NCBI GenBank assembly: GCA_002726235.1
Contig: PBSN01000008.1
Location: 386,635-450,634, forward strand
Reading direction: 5' to 3'
DNA: 64,000 nt
DNA from: Nitrospiraceae bacterium
Lineage (GTDB): Bacteria > Nitrospirota > Nitrospiria > Nitrospirales > UBA2166
A program made the position numbers and the translations under genes. Positions 51,830 through 61,404 of the stretch are shown piece by piece (position 1 is the first letter of the stretch; every line of letters starts with the position of its first letter). Under the pieces are notes generated by a model. The model saw nothing but the letters and a program-made list of their open reading frames with translations, did not search any database and was not told where the DNA came from.

Positions 51830-52662
51830 AGGCGCGCCGTCAGTTCTTCCACTCGTTCATCTCCATTGGTCACCTTCGGAAGACCCGAGCGACATATTCC
51901 GCGTTTTGTCCCCTCAATAAATTGGACCAACTCAGAAACTTCTGCAGTATTCTGTGCAGCATCGCGAAGCATCTGAATGGATTCGGTTTGCTTCAAATCA
52001 GAACGAAATAGCGTTCTGTAGGCGGATTTAAGGGATTGAATAGTCTCACTCGAAAAGCCGTTTCGACTTAACCCGACAGAGTTCAGACCAATCAAATGTG
52101 CCCGATACCCCCCTGCTGCTCGCGTAAATGGGGGGACATCTTGCCCCAATGCAGAACAGCCCCCAACCATCGCAAATCTCCCTATACGGACATATTGATG
52201 AATCCCAACGAGGCCACCGATCACAGCATGGTCTCCTATAGAAATATGTCCTGCGAGGGTCGCCGCGTTCGCCATCAAGATGTGATTCCCCAGCAAACAG
52301 TCATGGGCAATGTGAACATAAGCCATGAGCAAATTGTTGTCTCCGATCTTGGTTACTCCACCTCCAAATTCCGTCGCTCGATTAACCGTCACGAATTCAC
52401 GAATGGTGTTGTTGCGGCCAATTGTTACCAAAGTATCTTCGCCTTGGTACCGAAAATGTTGAGGAGAAGTTCCGATTGAGACAAATGGCGAAATCTTACA
52501 GTCTTCACCAATATCAGTTCGGCCTTCGATCACCACATGGGAACCAACCGTGGTACCAGCCTCAATCGTGACGTTCTCACCGATGACCGCATAGGGACCG
52601 ATATCAACACTATCCGCCAAGACGGCCTTCGGATGGACCACTGCCGTTGCGTGAATCGTCAC
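51826..52662 (-). CDS. lpxA: UDP-N-acetylglucosamine acyltransferase
   Basis: LpxA adds the first 3-hydroxyacyl chain to UDP-GlcNAc. The 278-residue protein is a left-handed beta-helix with hexapeptide repeats from IHATAVVHPKAVLADSVDIG through IGDNNLLMAYVHIAHDCLLG. The latter contains the catalytic-histidine segment (HIAHDC, near residue 117). The C-terminal helical part carries GLNSVGLSRNGFSSETIQSL. It overlaps fabZ and lpxI by ATGA at both ends. The hydrocarbon ruler residues cannot be read reliably by eye. Confidence 0.96.
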   Translation of the reverse strand: MTIHATAVVHPKAVLADSVDIGPYAVIGENVTIEAGTTVGSHVVIEGRTDIGEDCKISPFVSIGTSPQHFRYQGEDTLVTIGRNNTIREFVTVNRATEFGGGVTKIGDNNLLMAYVHIAHDCLLGNHILMANAATLAGHISIGDHAVIGGLVGIHQYVRIGRFAMVGGCSALGQDVPPFTRAAGGYRAHLIGLNSVGLSRNGFSSETIQSLKSAYRTLFRSDLKQTESIQMLRDAAQNTAEVSELVQFIEGTKRGICRSGLPKVTNGDERVEELTARL

Positions 52663-53171
52663 GACCCTGCCCCATCAATGATCGCCGCAGTTGTAGACAC
52701 CGACGAGACAGCGTCTTTCTCTCCGGCAAACATCGCAAGAAGTTCTGCCTCACACACCACCTTCGATTCAACATAGACCCACCCTTTGGTCTTCCAGTAT
52801 GGCGTACGTTTACGAAGAACCTTTACTTCCATCCGAAGTTGGTCCCCTGGCACCACAGGTTTTCGAAATTTTGCTTGGTCGATTCCCATGAAATAGACAA
52901 GATTGCCATCATGCCCATCAGATGATTTATAGGCCAGAACAGCGCTTATTTGTGCAAGAGCCTCAATCAATAAAACTCCAGGCATGATTGGACGGTCAGG
53001 AAAATGACCCGGGAAAAATGGTTCGTTGATTGTGACATTTTTTACTCCAACGATTCGCTCTCCAAGCTCAAGCTCAAGAATGCGGTCGACTAACAAAAAG
53101 GGATACCGATGCGGCAAAATACGCAGAATCTCGCATATATCAACAGATTGTGATTGGTGGTGATCTCCCAT
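52659..53171 (-). CDS. fabZ: 3-hydroxyacyl-ACP dehydratase FabZ
   Basis: FabZ dehydrates 3-hydroxyacyl-ACP in fatty acid elongation and competes with LpxA for the same substrate, which explains their linkage. The hot-dog fold motifs are ILRILPHRYPFLLVDRILEL with the catalytic His, then FFPGHFPDRPIMPGVLLIEALAQ with the second active-site acid, and MGIDQAKFRKPVVPGDQL. The frame runs on to 53249, overlapping the skp gene, but ATG 53171 has GGAGAG upstream and gives the normal length of 170 residues. The C-terminal tail (about 25 residues) is slightly longer than usual. Confidence 0.96.
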   Translation of the reverse strand: MGDHHQSQSVDICEILRILPHRYPFLLVDRILELELGERIVGVKNVTINEPFFPGHFPDRPIMPGVLLIEALAQISAVLAYKSSDGHDGNLVYFMGIDQAKFRKPVVPGDQLRMEVKVLRKRTPYWKTKGWVYVESKVVCEAELLAMFAGEKDAVSSVSTTAAIIDGAGS

Positions 53172-53184
53172 TCCACTCTCTCCC

Positions 53185-53796
53185 CTAGGGTTTTTTCGGC
53201 ATGGGCCCAGATTTTGACTTTGCCTTTGAGGATTTTCCCCCGCGATCAATCTCTTTAATCACCTGAGGAGTGATATCCAGCGAGCCGTGGTGAAAGAGCA
53301 CCATTCCACTATCAGGCATCTTCGCGAGAACAAGTGTGAGACCTCCCCGCTTTGCCACTCTCGCAACTGCAGCTTTCAGCAATTTTGCATACTTATCCGA
53401 CTCTACTTTGCGTCGTTCTTGTAGCCCACGATTAATCTCGTTAGCCTTCTGCTGATAGGCCATCACCTTCTGCTGATAGGATTCCTGTTTTGCCTCCCTC
53501 GCCGCCGCGCTGAGGAGAGGACCTTGTGTTCTTAGCTCATCCTCAAGTTTACGCAACACCGCCTCCTCAGTATCGATCACTTTCTGACTTCGTTCCAGAT
53601 ATTTGGTCAGCGTCGCTTTCATAGTCTTCCCTAACGCTGTCTCATCCGCTACACGCTCTGGTTCAATCACAGCGATTCTAAACTCTGCACTTAGGCTCGG
53701 AGACGATAACGCAACAAGCAGCAGACCTACAATCAGCACGATACTCATTATCCATTGTGTTTTATAACGCTTTGTCCAATCCAACATACGTACCAT
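53185..53796 (-). CDS. skp: Periplasmic chaperone Skp/OmpH
   Basis: Skp is a trimeric periplasmic chaperone that holds unfolded outer-membrane proteins for BamA. The protein has a signal peptide (about residues 15-37, ending SLSA), a short beta strand FRIAVIEPERVADET, a long coiled-coil region rich in Lys, Glu and Gln (about 50-150), and a C-terminal strand GGLTLVLAKMPDSGMVLF, the standard OmpH order. The tail is basic (KSSKAKSK). ATG 53796 has AGGGGG upstream. It lies 13 bases after the bamA stop. Confidence 0.9.
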   Translation of the reverse strand: MVRMLDWTKRYKTQWIMSIVLIVGLLLVALSSPSLSAEFRIAVIEPERVADETALGKTMKATLTKYLERSQKVIDTEEAVLRKLEDELRTQGPLLSAAAREAKQESYQQKVMAYQQKANEINRGLQERRKVESDKYAKLLKAAVARVAKRGGLTLVLAKMPDSGMVLFHHGSLDITPQVIKEIDRGGKSSKAKSKSGPMPKKP

Positions 53797-53809
53797 CACC
53801 ACCCCCTAG

Positions 53810-56176
53810 CTAGAATAAAGACCCAATAGAGAATTCGAGCAGGCCAGGAGCCTCATTGTCTCGCTTATCCACCTTTAACCCATACGCCACGCGTAGCGGT
53901 CCAAATGGTGAAATCCAACGAAGCTCAATCCCAGCACCCTGCCGTAAAGTTGTTGGATCCAGCGTTTCTCCCGTTTCAAATCCACGACCAAGATCCAGAA
54001 AAAGCGCCGCATTAATCTGTGCTTCTTTTACAACCGGCAAAATATACTCAAAGGTGAACCCCATGGCTCGATCGGCACCAAGAACCTCATCGGTATTTTC
54101 GACCATAGGCCCCGCTTTTCCATATCCAAACCCTCGCACCTGAGGAAACCCATTAATACTTCCCACAAACAACCGCTCAGTCAATGGAATATCATTATCA
54201 GCACCATACGGCTCGCTAACTCCCAGTACACCACGCACTGAAAAAACATGGTCAAACCACCAAAGTGGAGCGTAATGGACCGTAGTTCCCAGAATCTTGA
54301 CGAAGTCGTTGTTGCCTCCAAAAAAGTGACTCGCAATTTCTACTGAGGCAGTTTGCCGTGACCCGCTAGTTGGATCAAGATGGTAGTCACGTGTATCACT
54401 TGAGATATTCGCCCCAATAGAACTTACCGCCTGCGTCCCCTTTTGCTCTGTGATAAATGGGGGAAGAAACTCGAGTCTCTCCTCCTCAGTACACACAATA
54501 TCAAAAGCCTCATCGCATGTGAGAAGATTGCTAATCCTGACCCGCTCATACGCAATATTCACCCCTCCATACAAATACTCTCCGAAAGGTTGGGTGAGTG
54601 AAATCCCTCCTCCGGTTCGAGCTTCCTCATAGGTATAAACATCAAACGCTTGGTGAAATAGGTCAAACTGCGTCGAAATCTCAGTATCTAAAAAATAAGG
54701 CTCCCGGAAACTGATATTTGCATAGTTGCGCCGCTCACCTAATTGTGCATTCAAACGAAGCAATTGTCCATTTCCAAAGAGATTTCCTTCCACAATATCG
54801 AAAATTGCGGTGAGTCGGTCCAACGAACTAAATCCACCCCCGATACTGAACGAGCCTGTGGCTTTTTCCTTCACTCGAATATTCAAGTCGACTTCGCCAT
54901 CATCTAAAGGCTCAGGAACCAGCTCCACGGTTTCAAAGAAGTTCAAGTTATTGAGTCGTTGGAAACTTCGCTGAATAGCAGTCGTCTCAATGACTTCACC
55001 TTCATTGACACGCACCTCGCGTCGAATAACCTTATCCCTCGTCTTGTCATTCCCGGCAACATTGATACGTCGAATGCTGACAAGATCTCCTTCCGTCACG
55101 GAAAACGTCACATCAGCTTTATGCGTTTCGTCATTTGGTACGACCATCGGATTAGCATCTGCAAACACGTAACCTTTTGACCCATAGAGATCGGTAATGC
55201 GCTCGACTTCTTCCCGCATGACTTGCCGTTGAAACACGTCACCAGACTTCACCTCAAGCGTCGTTTTCAACTCATCGTCAGTGAACTCTTCATTGCCGGT
55301 AAACTCCACCTCTCCAACCTGAAACTCTTCACCCTCCGAAATCGGGAACGAGATGTGAAACCACGCCTTATCATCGCTCAAAACGACATCGGGAAGACCC
55401 ACCTTGGCGTTGATATATCCTTTGTTCGCATACAGGTCTTTAATGCGTTCAACGTCGTTTGGAATTTCATCCTTCTTGTAGGCCCCGGTCCCTGCCAGCC
55501 ATGAGGTGAAAAAGGAGTACTTCCGTGTTGCAATCCCTCCACTCAGCTCTTCTGCTAGGATGTTTTTGTTGCCAACAAAGTCAACGTGCTTTATCCGTGC
55601 GAGCGGTCCTTCCTTGATGTAGAACGTCAGGGTCGATTTGTCTTCACCTGTGGACTGAATTACTGGAATGACCCTGGCATCGTAATATCCATCCCCACGA
55701 TAAAGAGTCCGTAAGGCCTTCACACTTTCCTCAACCTGGTTTTGATCAAGAAAGGTGTTGGTGCGAACAGTCACCTCATCTTTGAGTTTGGCAGTTTTGA
55801 GGTTTTCGTGGCCATCATAGTAAATATTCGTCACAAACGGATTTTCCTTCACGATGACAATAAGACCAAGACCACCCGAAGTCGGATCCGTTTCGAGTTG
55901 AACATCTTCAAAGTATCCCATACCGTAAATCGTTCGAATTGCTTTAGGAATGAGCGTTGTAGAGAACACCTCACCAATTTTTACTCCCATTCTAGAGAGA
56001 ATGGTTGTAGACTCAATTCGCTTATTCCCCCGAACATCGATAAAGGAGATGGTGGGACCCTCACGCAGATCCATTTCTTGAGCAAAGAGATGCCCCCCAT
56101 AGTCTGCATTGACGCAAGCCACAAGGATAATGAGCACACATGCTCCATATTTAATCCGCCCTAAAAGGCTCTGCAA
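53810..56176 (-). CDS. bamA: Outer membrane protein assembly factor BamA
   Basis: BamA inserts beta-barrel proteins into the outer membrane. After a signal sequence the 788-residue protein has five POTRA domains (about residues 38-430; for example ISFIDVRGNKRIESTTILSRMG and KHVDFVGNKNI). A 16-strand barrel follows, with the conserved loop motif VRGFGYGKAGP near residue 680, and the C-terminal strand ends LEFSIGSLF with the expected terminal phenylalanine. The predicted start is a TTG with AAGGA some distance upstream. It leads the lipid A operon and is divergent from lon. Confidence 0.95.
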   Translation of the reverse strand: MQSLLGRIKYGACVLIILVACVNADYGGHLFAQEMDLREGPTISFIDVRGNKRIESTTILSRMGVKIGEVFSTTLIPKAIRTIYGMGYFEDVQLETDPTSGGLGLIVIVKENPFVTNIYYDGHENLKTAKLKDEVTVRTNTFLDQNQVEESVKALRTLYRGDGYYDARVIPVIQSTGEDKSTLTFYIKEGPLARIKHVDFVGNKNILAEELSGGIATRKYSFFTSWLAGTGAYKKDEIPNDVERIKDLYANKGYINAKVGLPDVVLSDDKAWFHISFPISEGEEFQVGEVEFTGNEEFTDDELKTTLEVKSGDVFQRQVMREEVERITDLYGSKGYVFADANPMVVPNDETHKADVTFSVTEGDLVSIRRINVAGNDKTRDKVIRREVRVNEGEVIETTAIQRSFQRLNNLNFFETVELVPEPLDDGEVDLNIRVKEKATGSFSIGGGFSSLDRLTAIFDIVEGNLFGNGQLLRLNAQLGERRNYANISFREPYFLDTEISTQFDLFHQAFDVYTYEEARTGGGISLTQPFGEYLYGGVNIAYERVRISNLLTCDEAFDIVCTEEERLEFLPPFITEQKGTQAVSSIGANISSDTRDYHLDPTSGSRQTASVEIASHFFGGNNDFVKILGTTVHYAPLWWFDHVFSVRGVLGVSEPYGADNDIPLTERLFVGSINGFPQVRGFGYGKAGPMVENTDEVLGADRAMGFTFEYILPVVKEAQINAALFLDLGRGFETGETLDPTTLRQGAGIELRWISPFGPLRVAYGLKVDKRDNEAPGLLEFSIGSLF

Positions 56177-56328
56177 TGACTCACAATTCCTTCAAAAACG
56201 AAGCAATTATACCCATCTCAGAAAAGTGAAGTAAAGGAGGGTGTAGCGACCACATCACGGGGTTTTTATCACTTTTTCTCTTTTCCTGTGCACAGCAAAA
56301 ACTCAATGACAGCAAACCTTCTGAGACC

Positions 56329-56359
56329 CTTGCCCGACTCACTACCCCCATGCTAGGCT
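56329..56359 (+). promoter_or_regulatory. Candidate lon promoter with sigma-32-like elements
   Basis: CTTGCCC (56329-56335) and CCCCATGCTAGG (from 56346) resemble the -35 and -10 of sigma-32 promoters, but the spacer is 10 bases rather than the usual 13 or so. The same stretch can also be read as a sigma-70 site: TTGCCC, 18 bases, and an extended -10 (TGCTAGGCT). The leader would be about 60 bases. The leader-proximal part upstream (56177-56300) shows nothing else clear. Confidence 0.3.
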
Positions 56360-56426
56360 GTCGAGTTACAGTCAGTAGTGCAATTACCCATCCAACGACG
56401 CGCCTGCTGTACCATAAAGACTCGCT

Positions 56427-58841
56427 ATGGCTATCCACCCCCTTTCAGATCAGGAATCATCCGCGACATACGAAGTCGATATCCCTGACCTTCTACCTTT
56501 GCTACCTGTCCGAGACATCGTTGTCTTCCCACATATGCTCGTTCCACTTTTTGTTGGCCGAGAAATGTCGATGCGAGCAATTGAACACGCGCTCTCGGCA
56601 AACAGACTAATGTTTATTGCGGCACAACGATCGCGAGACCTCGAAGACCCGAAACCCAACGATATCCATACCGTAGGAACGTGTGTCACCATCATGCGCA
56701 TGCTCAGGCTTCCCGATGAACGAATCAAAATCCTCGTACAAGGACTGACCAAGGCCAAGATTACCAAATATGTACAGGAAGGTTCGTTTTATCAGGTAAA
56801 GATTACCAAACTCATTGACTCTAAGGTAACAGGATCACACGCCATTGAAGTCGAAGCAGTGATGCGCACGGTGAAGGAACAGCTCGAGCAAATAGCAAGC
56901 CTCGGAAAAGCTATCACGCCAGATGTTATTGCCATGATTGAGGGGATAGAGGATCCAGGTCGCCTAGCAGATATGGCCACAGCCAATCTTGGATTAAAAG
57001 TCCAGGAAACGCAGGAAGTTCTTGAGACCATCAATCCACTTGCACGACTAAAACGGGTAAGTGAACTCCTAAGGAAAGAGATCAAACTGCTATCGATGCA
57101 ACAAAAAATCCATGCCGATGCTAAAGGTGAAATCGACAAGACACAACGAGAATACTTCCTTCGAGAGCAGTTGAAAGCCATCCAAAAAGAGTTAGGCGAG
57201 TTGGATGAACGTGCGGGGGAAATTTATGAATTCAGGGAACGCATCAAGGCCGCAGCAATGCCGGAGCACGTACTCAAAGAAACAGAAAAGCAACTGAAAC
57301 GCCTAGAAAAAATGCATCCTGACACTGCCGAAGCTACAACTGTCCGCACCTATCTCGAATGGATGGTTGATATTCCCTGGAGCACAAGCACTAAAGACCG
57401 CCTCAATCTCAAAGTCGCCGCGGCAATTCTCAATAACGACCATTACGATCTAGAAAAGGTCAAGGAACGCATTCTGGAATACCTGGCGGTTCGCAAACTC
57501 GGGGCAAAGATGAAAGGCCAAATTCTCTGTTTCGTTGGCCCTCCTGGGGTTGGAAAAACCTCTCTTGGTAAATCCATCGCACGCGTACTCGGGCGTGAAT
57601 TTGTCCGCATTTCTTTAGGTGGAGTTCGCGATGAAGCCGAAATTCGAGGCCATCGACGCACATACGTGGGGGCCTTACCTGGGCGGATCATTCAGGGTCT
57701 AAAACAGGCGAAATCAAATAACCCTCTGTTCATGCTCGATGAGATCGATAAGCTTGGCGCAGATTTTCGTGGAGATCCATCCGCGGCACTCTTGGAAGTG
57801 CTCGATCCTGAACAAAATCATTCATTCAGCGACCATTACCTCGGCGTTTCATTTGACCTTTCAAACGTAATGTTCATCACAACCGCCAATCTTGTTGACC
57901 CAATTCTTCCTGCATTGCGTGACCGCATGGAGACGATCGAAATTGCTGGCTATTCCCAAGAGGAAAAAATCGGCATCGCCAAGCGCTTTCTAATCCCCAG
58001 GCAACTCGAAGAACATGGGATCACAAAAAAACACATTAAGATTTCGGATGCTGTACTTCGAAATATCATTGCGCACTACACTCGCGAAGCTGGGGTGCGA
58101 AACTTGGAACGTTCTCTCGCAGCCCTGATGCGAAAAGTTGCCAAACATCTCGCAAGTGGCCGACGCAAGCTACACTCGATCACCCCCAACGTCCTACACA
58201 ATTATCTTGGCGTCCCCAGATTCACACTCGAGTCCGACCAAAAAAAGGGGGAAGTTGGGGTGGCTACTGGGCTTGCTTGGACCGAAGCAGGAGGAGAGAT
58301 CCTTCAAGTCGAGGCGACGGTGATGAAGGGAAAGGGAGCCCTCACCCTGACAGGACAGCTCGGCGATGTGATGAAAGAGTCCGCACAAGCCGCACTAAGT
58401 TACATTCGCTCACGCGGAAGCCACTTTGCTCTCGAAGAGAACGTCTTCTCGGAAATCGACATTCATCTGCACGTACCTGCAGGCGCCATTCCTAAGGATG
58501 GGCCATCGGCCGGCATCACATTGGCATCCGCTTTAACCTCAGCATTGACAAACATTCCTGTCCGACACAACATCGCCATGACTGGTGAAGTGACATTGCG
58601 TGGACGTGTCCTGCCTGTTGGAGGCCTCAAAGAAAAGCTTCTCGCTGCACGCCGAGAGAAATTATCTCGTGTTATTCTACCCAAACGAAATCGGAAGGAT
58701 TTTGATGACATTCCAAAGCATCTTCTGCGCGGAATGCATTTCGTCTTCGCAGAAACTATGGATGATGTCCTTCGTGCTTCTCTCCGTTCCATGAACTTTA
58801 AGCCAACTACCCGGGTTCGAGGACCCCGCAAGCCTCTCTAG
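56427..58841 (+). CDS. lon: ATP-dependent protease Lon
   Basis: Lon degrades misfolded and regulatory proteins in the cytoplasm. The 804-residue protein has an N-terminal LON substrate-binding domain (LPLLPVRDIVVFPHMLVPLFVGR), a coiled region and an AAA+ domain. Walker A is FVGPPGVGKTSLG near residue 370, Walker B LFMLDEIDKLG near 435, and the sensor region follows. The C-terminal protease domain has the catalytic serine in PKDGPSAGITLASAL near residue 693 and the lysine some 40 residues later in GGLKEKLLAARR. Its stop abuts the thiL start. Expression may involve the RpoH factor encoded at 15255-16130, but this is inferred. Confidence 0.97.
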   Translation: MAIHPLSDQESSATYEVDIPDLLPLLPVRDIVVFPHMLVPLFVGREMSMRAIEHALSANRLMFIAAQRSRDLEDPKPNDIHTVGTCVTIMRMLRLPDERIKILVQGLTKAKITKYVQEGSFYQVKITKLIDSKVTGSHAIEVEAVMRTVKEQLEQIASLGKAITPDVIAMIEGIEDPGRLADMATANLGLKVQETQEVLETINPLARLKRVSELLRKEIKLLSMQQKIHADAKGEIDKTQREYFLREQLKAIQKELGELDERAGEIYEFRERIKAAAMPEHVLKETEKQLKRLEKMHPDTAEATTVRTYLEWMVDIPWSTSTKDRLNLKVAAAILNNDHYDLEKVKERILEYLAVRKLGAKMKGQILCFVGPPGVGKTSLGKSIARVLGREFVRISLGGVRDEAEIRGHRRTYVGALPGRIIQGLKQAKSNNPLFMLDEIDKLGADFRGDPSAALLEVLDPEQNHSFSDHYLGVSFDLSNVMFITTANLVDPILPALRDRMETIEIAGYSQEEKIGIAKRFLIPRQLEEHGITKKHIKISDAVLRNIIAHYTREAGVRNLERSLAALMRKVAKHLASGRRKLHSITPNVLHNYLGVPRFTLESDQKKGEVGVATGLAWTEAGGEILQVEATVMKGKGALTLTGQLGDVMKESAQAALSYIRSRGSHFALEENVFSEIDIHLHVPAGAIPKDGPSAGITLASALTSALTNIPVRHNIAMTGEVTLRGRVLPVGGLKEKLLAARREKLSRVILPKRNRKDFDDIPKHLLRGMHFVFAETMDDVLRASLRSMNFKPTTRVRGPRKPL

Positions 58842-59855
58842 ATGCCCTCGCCAAATCGACTCGAAGAATTCGCACTGATCCAGCGTATCGCGAAGCGGTT
58901 TGGAGGACTTCAAAATCACACCATCGTCGGAATCGGCGACGATTGTGCGGTCACACAACCCAATTCGAAAAACCTACAGCTGATTACGACGGATCTCCTA
59001 GTCGAGGATGTTCACTTCAATCGACGCTTCACAAACTCTCGTGATATTGGCTACAAGGCAATGGTCGCAAACCTCAGCGATATTGCCGCTATGGGAGGAG
59101 TTCCCCGGCAGTTTCTTGCTTCGATCGCGATTCCACCATCATTTTCCAGAAACGATGTGGACGCGCTGTATGAAGGAATGATGGAGCTAGGAAAGACAGC
59201 AGGCGTTGCCTTAATTGGGGGAGATACCTCCACAGCCAAGAAGCTCCTTCTTTCACTCACGTTAATCGGCGAGGTTAAACCTTCACACGTTGTCCAACGA
59301 ACCGGACTACGAGTCGGCGATGCGATTTTCGTTACCGGAACCTTAGGTGATTCCAATGCGGGACTTCGTATTCTTCAGACACCTCCCCGCAAACATGTTC
59401 CCCTCGCATGCCGAACATGGCTTTCCCAACGACACCTTCGCCCAACAGCTCGCCTTAATGCAGGACAACGACTGGCAAAATGTAAAATCGCCACGGCAAT
59501 GATTGACCTATCCGATGGATTAAGCGGGGACTTGGCTCACATATGCGAATTAAACGCTGTTGGAGCCACGATCAATATCACTCATCTCCCCATTTCTGAC
59601 GCATTACACACATACGCACATCACCTCGATAAACCAGCATACGAGATCGCGCTCCAAGGTGGAGAAGATTATGAACTCCTCTTTACCACCAGACCGGAAT
59701 CTCTTTCACGCATTAAACGGTGGAACACACATGGCCTTCTCGATGCATCCCATATCGGAACCATTACACCAAAACAGCAGGGGCTTCAAATGATCACACC
59801 AACAGGCTTAACCCGGCCCATACGCATCCAAAGCTATGAACACTTTCGTAGCTAG
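58842..59855 (+). CDS. thiL: Thiamine-monophosphate kinase
   Basis: ThiL phosphorylates thiamine monophosphate to the active diphosphate. The 337-residue protein shows the PurM-like fold: LIQRIAKRFGG, then TIVGIGDDCAV near residue 27, NLSDIAAMGGVPRQFLASIAIP, LIGGDTSTA and MIDLSDGLSGDLAHICE, with GEDYELLFT near residue 270. These acidic motifs bind Mg and ATP. The ATG is directly after the lon stop with no spacer, so translation is coupled. No other thiamine genes are in the window. Confidence 0.95.
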   Translation: MPSPNRLEEFALIQRIAKRFGGLQNHTIVGIGDDCAVTQPNSKNLQLITTDLLVEDVHFNRRFTNSRDIGYKAMVANLSDIAAMGGVPRQFLASIAIPPSFSRNDVDALYEGMMELGKTAGVALIGGDTSTAKKLLLSLTLIGEVKPSHVVQRTGLRVGDAIFVTGTLGDSNAGLRILQTPPRKHVPLACRTWLSQRHLRPTARLNAGQRLAKCKIATAMIDLSDGLSGDLAHICELNAVGATINITHLPISDALHTYAHHLDKPAYEIALQGGEDYELLFTTRPESLSRIKRWNTHGLLDASHIGTITPKQQGLQMITPTGLTRPIRIQSYEHFRS

Positions 59856-59908
59856 ACGGGCTTAGACATTACGCCAAGCAAAGAGATGGGCAACAAGTAA
59901 GTACACCG

Positions 59909-61327
59909 ATGGACGCACCAGAAGACTCAGCACCCTCTCGTGCATACGATGGCCCAACTATGTACGATGGGCTCTCCCTCCTTGCCGATCCCATCCACAA
60001 GTATATTTCGCTTACCGTGCCCACTGCGTCATACCCTGAGGAAACGACAGAAAAAGATCTCATTGATTCCCTTTGGGTTCAGCGACTGCGTTCCATCTAC
60101 CAGCTGCAAAGTACGCGTTGGGTCTATCCTTCTGCCGAACACAGCAGATTTCAACATTCGATTGGTGCGATGCATGTTGCAGGCCTCTTTGCCCGTCATC
60201 TCTACCCATCATTAAAACAAACGTTTCCTGATCTCCCCTCCCCCTACTACGTTGAAGAGCTCTTACGAATTGCGGCTTTGCTCCATGACATTGGACACGG
60301 TCCATTTTGCCATTTCTTTGACCAAAACATCCTAGCTCCGTTTCACCTCACGCATGAACAGATCGGTCAAACAATCATCACAGACCAACTTGGAGATTTG
60401 ATTAAAACCTTATCGCGAAGCCCTCATGCTCCCTTCTTACCAGGAGAAACAATTGACCCATCACATATTGCTTTTCTCATTCTCAAAGACCCCACCAAGA
60501 GCACTGAAAACTATCCGCAATGGCTGAACGCCCTTCAGCCAATTCTCGGTGGAGTCTATACCGCCGACAACTTGGATTATGTCCTCCGAGATGCCTATAT
60601 GTGTGGAATCGCGATCGGTCCGGTCGACCTCACTAGGATTATCCACTATACGTTTATAACACCGCGGGGTTTAACTATTCATAAGGCCGGCATTCCAGCA
60701 CTTCAAATGTTTCTGAATGCTCGCTTGTATCTCTATTCAAATGTCTACTACCATCGAACGACCCGAGCAATTGACATTCATCTTCGTGATATTTTCAGAG
60801 AAACAATGCAGGTTATTTTCCCACACCACCCACTCGAGAACCTTGATAAATATTTATTTCTGACAGACACGGCACTCCTTGAAACTGTACGCCAATGGCC
60901 CCTCTCCTCCGATCCAACGAAACAACGACTCGGGAATGAATGGCATCGAGTGTTGTACCGGAAACCAAAATGGAAAACGGCATATGAGATGAACCTTCCT
61001 GCTCGTAATTATCAATGGGGATACCAAACATTTGATACCGAATATTTCGAACGGCAGGTCAGAGCATTTCTCCCAGATGCCTTGAAAAACATTGAATTCA
61101 GAGTTGATATGGCCAACAAAGACGGACGCCCAGTCAACCCATTGAATATGGGAAATTTTCAGATCTATGTGTATGATCCATCGACAAAAACGGTCTCGAC
61201 GGAAGCCCTCAAAGATAGCTTGGATTACATCCCATCGCACATTGCTCACTTGAGGATCTTTGCGCTCAACCACGATGCTGATACCGAGCTTTCATACGCG
61301 GCAAAGGCAGCTCTAGACTTCCTCTAG
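59909..61327 (+). CDS. HD-domain protein, SAMHD1/dNTPase-like
   Basis: A 472-residue phosphohydrolase. The HD metal centre is visible in order: RFQHSIGAMHVAG (first His, near residue 75), LLHDIGHGPFCHFF (His-Asp pair, near residue 128) and the more distal Asp in YTADNLDYVLRDAYMCG near residue 218. It begins with a SAMHD1-like N-terminal segment (WVQRLRSIYQLQSTRWVYPSAEHSRF). SAMHD1-type enzymes cleave dNTPs or other nucleotides, and some restrict phages; the substrate here is unknown. The C-terminal half is mostly helical with no added domain recognised. It is downstream of thiL by 53 bases and may share its transcript. Confidence 0.88.
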   Translation: MDAPEDSAPSRAYDGPTMYDGLSLLADPIHKYISLTVPTASYPEETTEKDLIDSLWVQRLRSIYQLQSTRWVYPSAEHSRFQHSIGAMHVAGLFARHLYPSLKQTFPDLPSPYYVEELLRIAALLHDIGHGPFCHFFDQNILAPFHLTHEQIGQTIITDQLGDLIKTLSRSPHAPFLPGETIDPSHIAFLILKDPTKSTENYPQWLNALQPILGGVYTADNLDYVLRDAYMCGIAIGPVDLTRIIHYTFITPRGLTIHKAGIPALQMFLNARLYLYSNVYYHRTTRAIDIHLRDIFRETMQVIFPHHPLENLDKYLFLTDTALLETVRQWPLSSDPTKQRLGNEWHRVLYRKPKWKTAYEMNLPARNYQWGYQTFDTEYFERQVRAFLPDALKNIEFRVDMANKDGRPVNPLNMGNFQIYVYDPSTKTVSTEALKDSLDYIPSHIAHLRIFALNHDADTELSYAAKAALDFL

Positions 61328-61404
61328 CATGATTCGTTCGTTGCGCCCACAGCCTAAGTTTGATACACTAAGCTTCTTCAAAATACGAAACCCCACGGAG
61401 TGCA

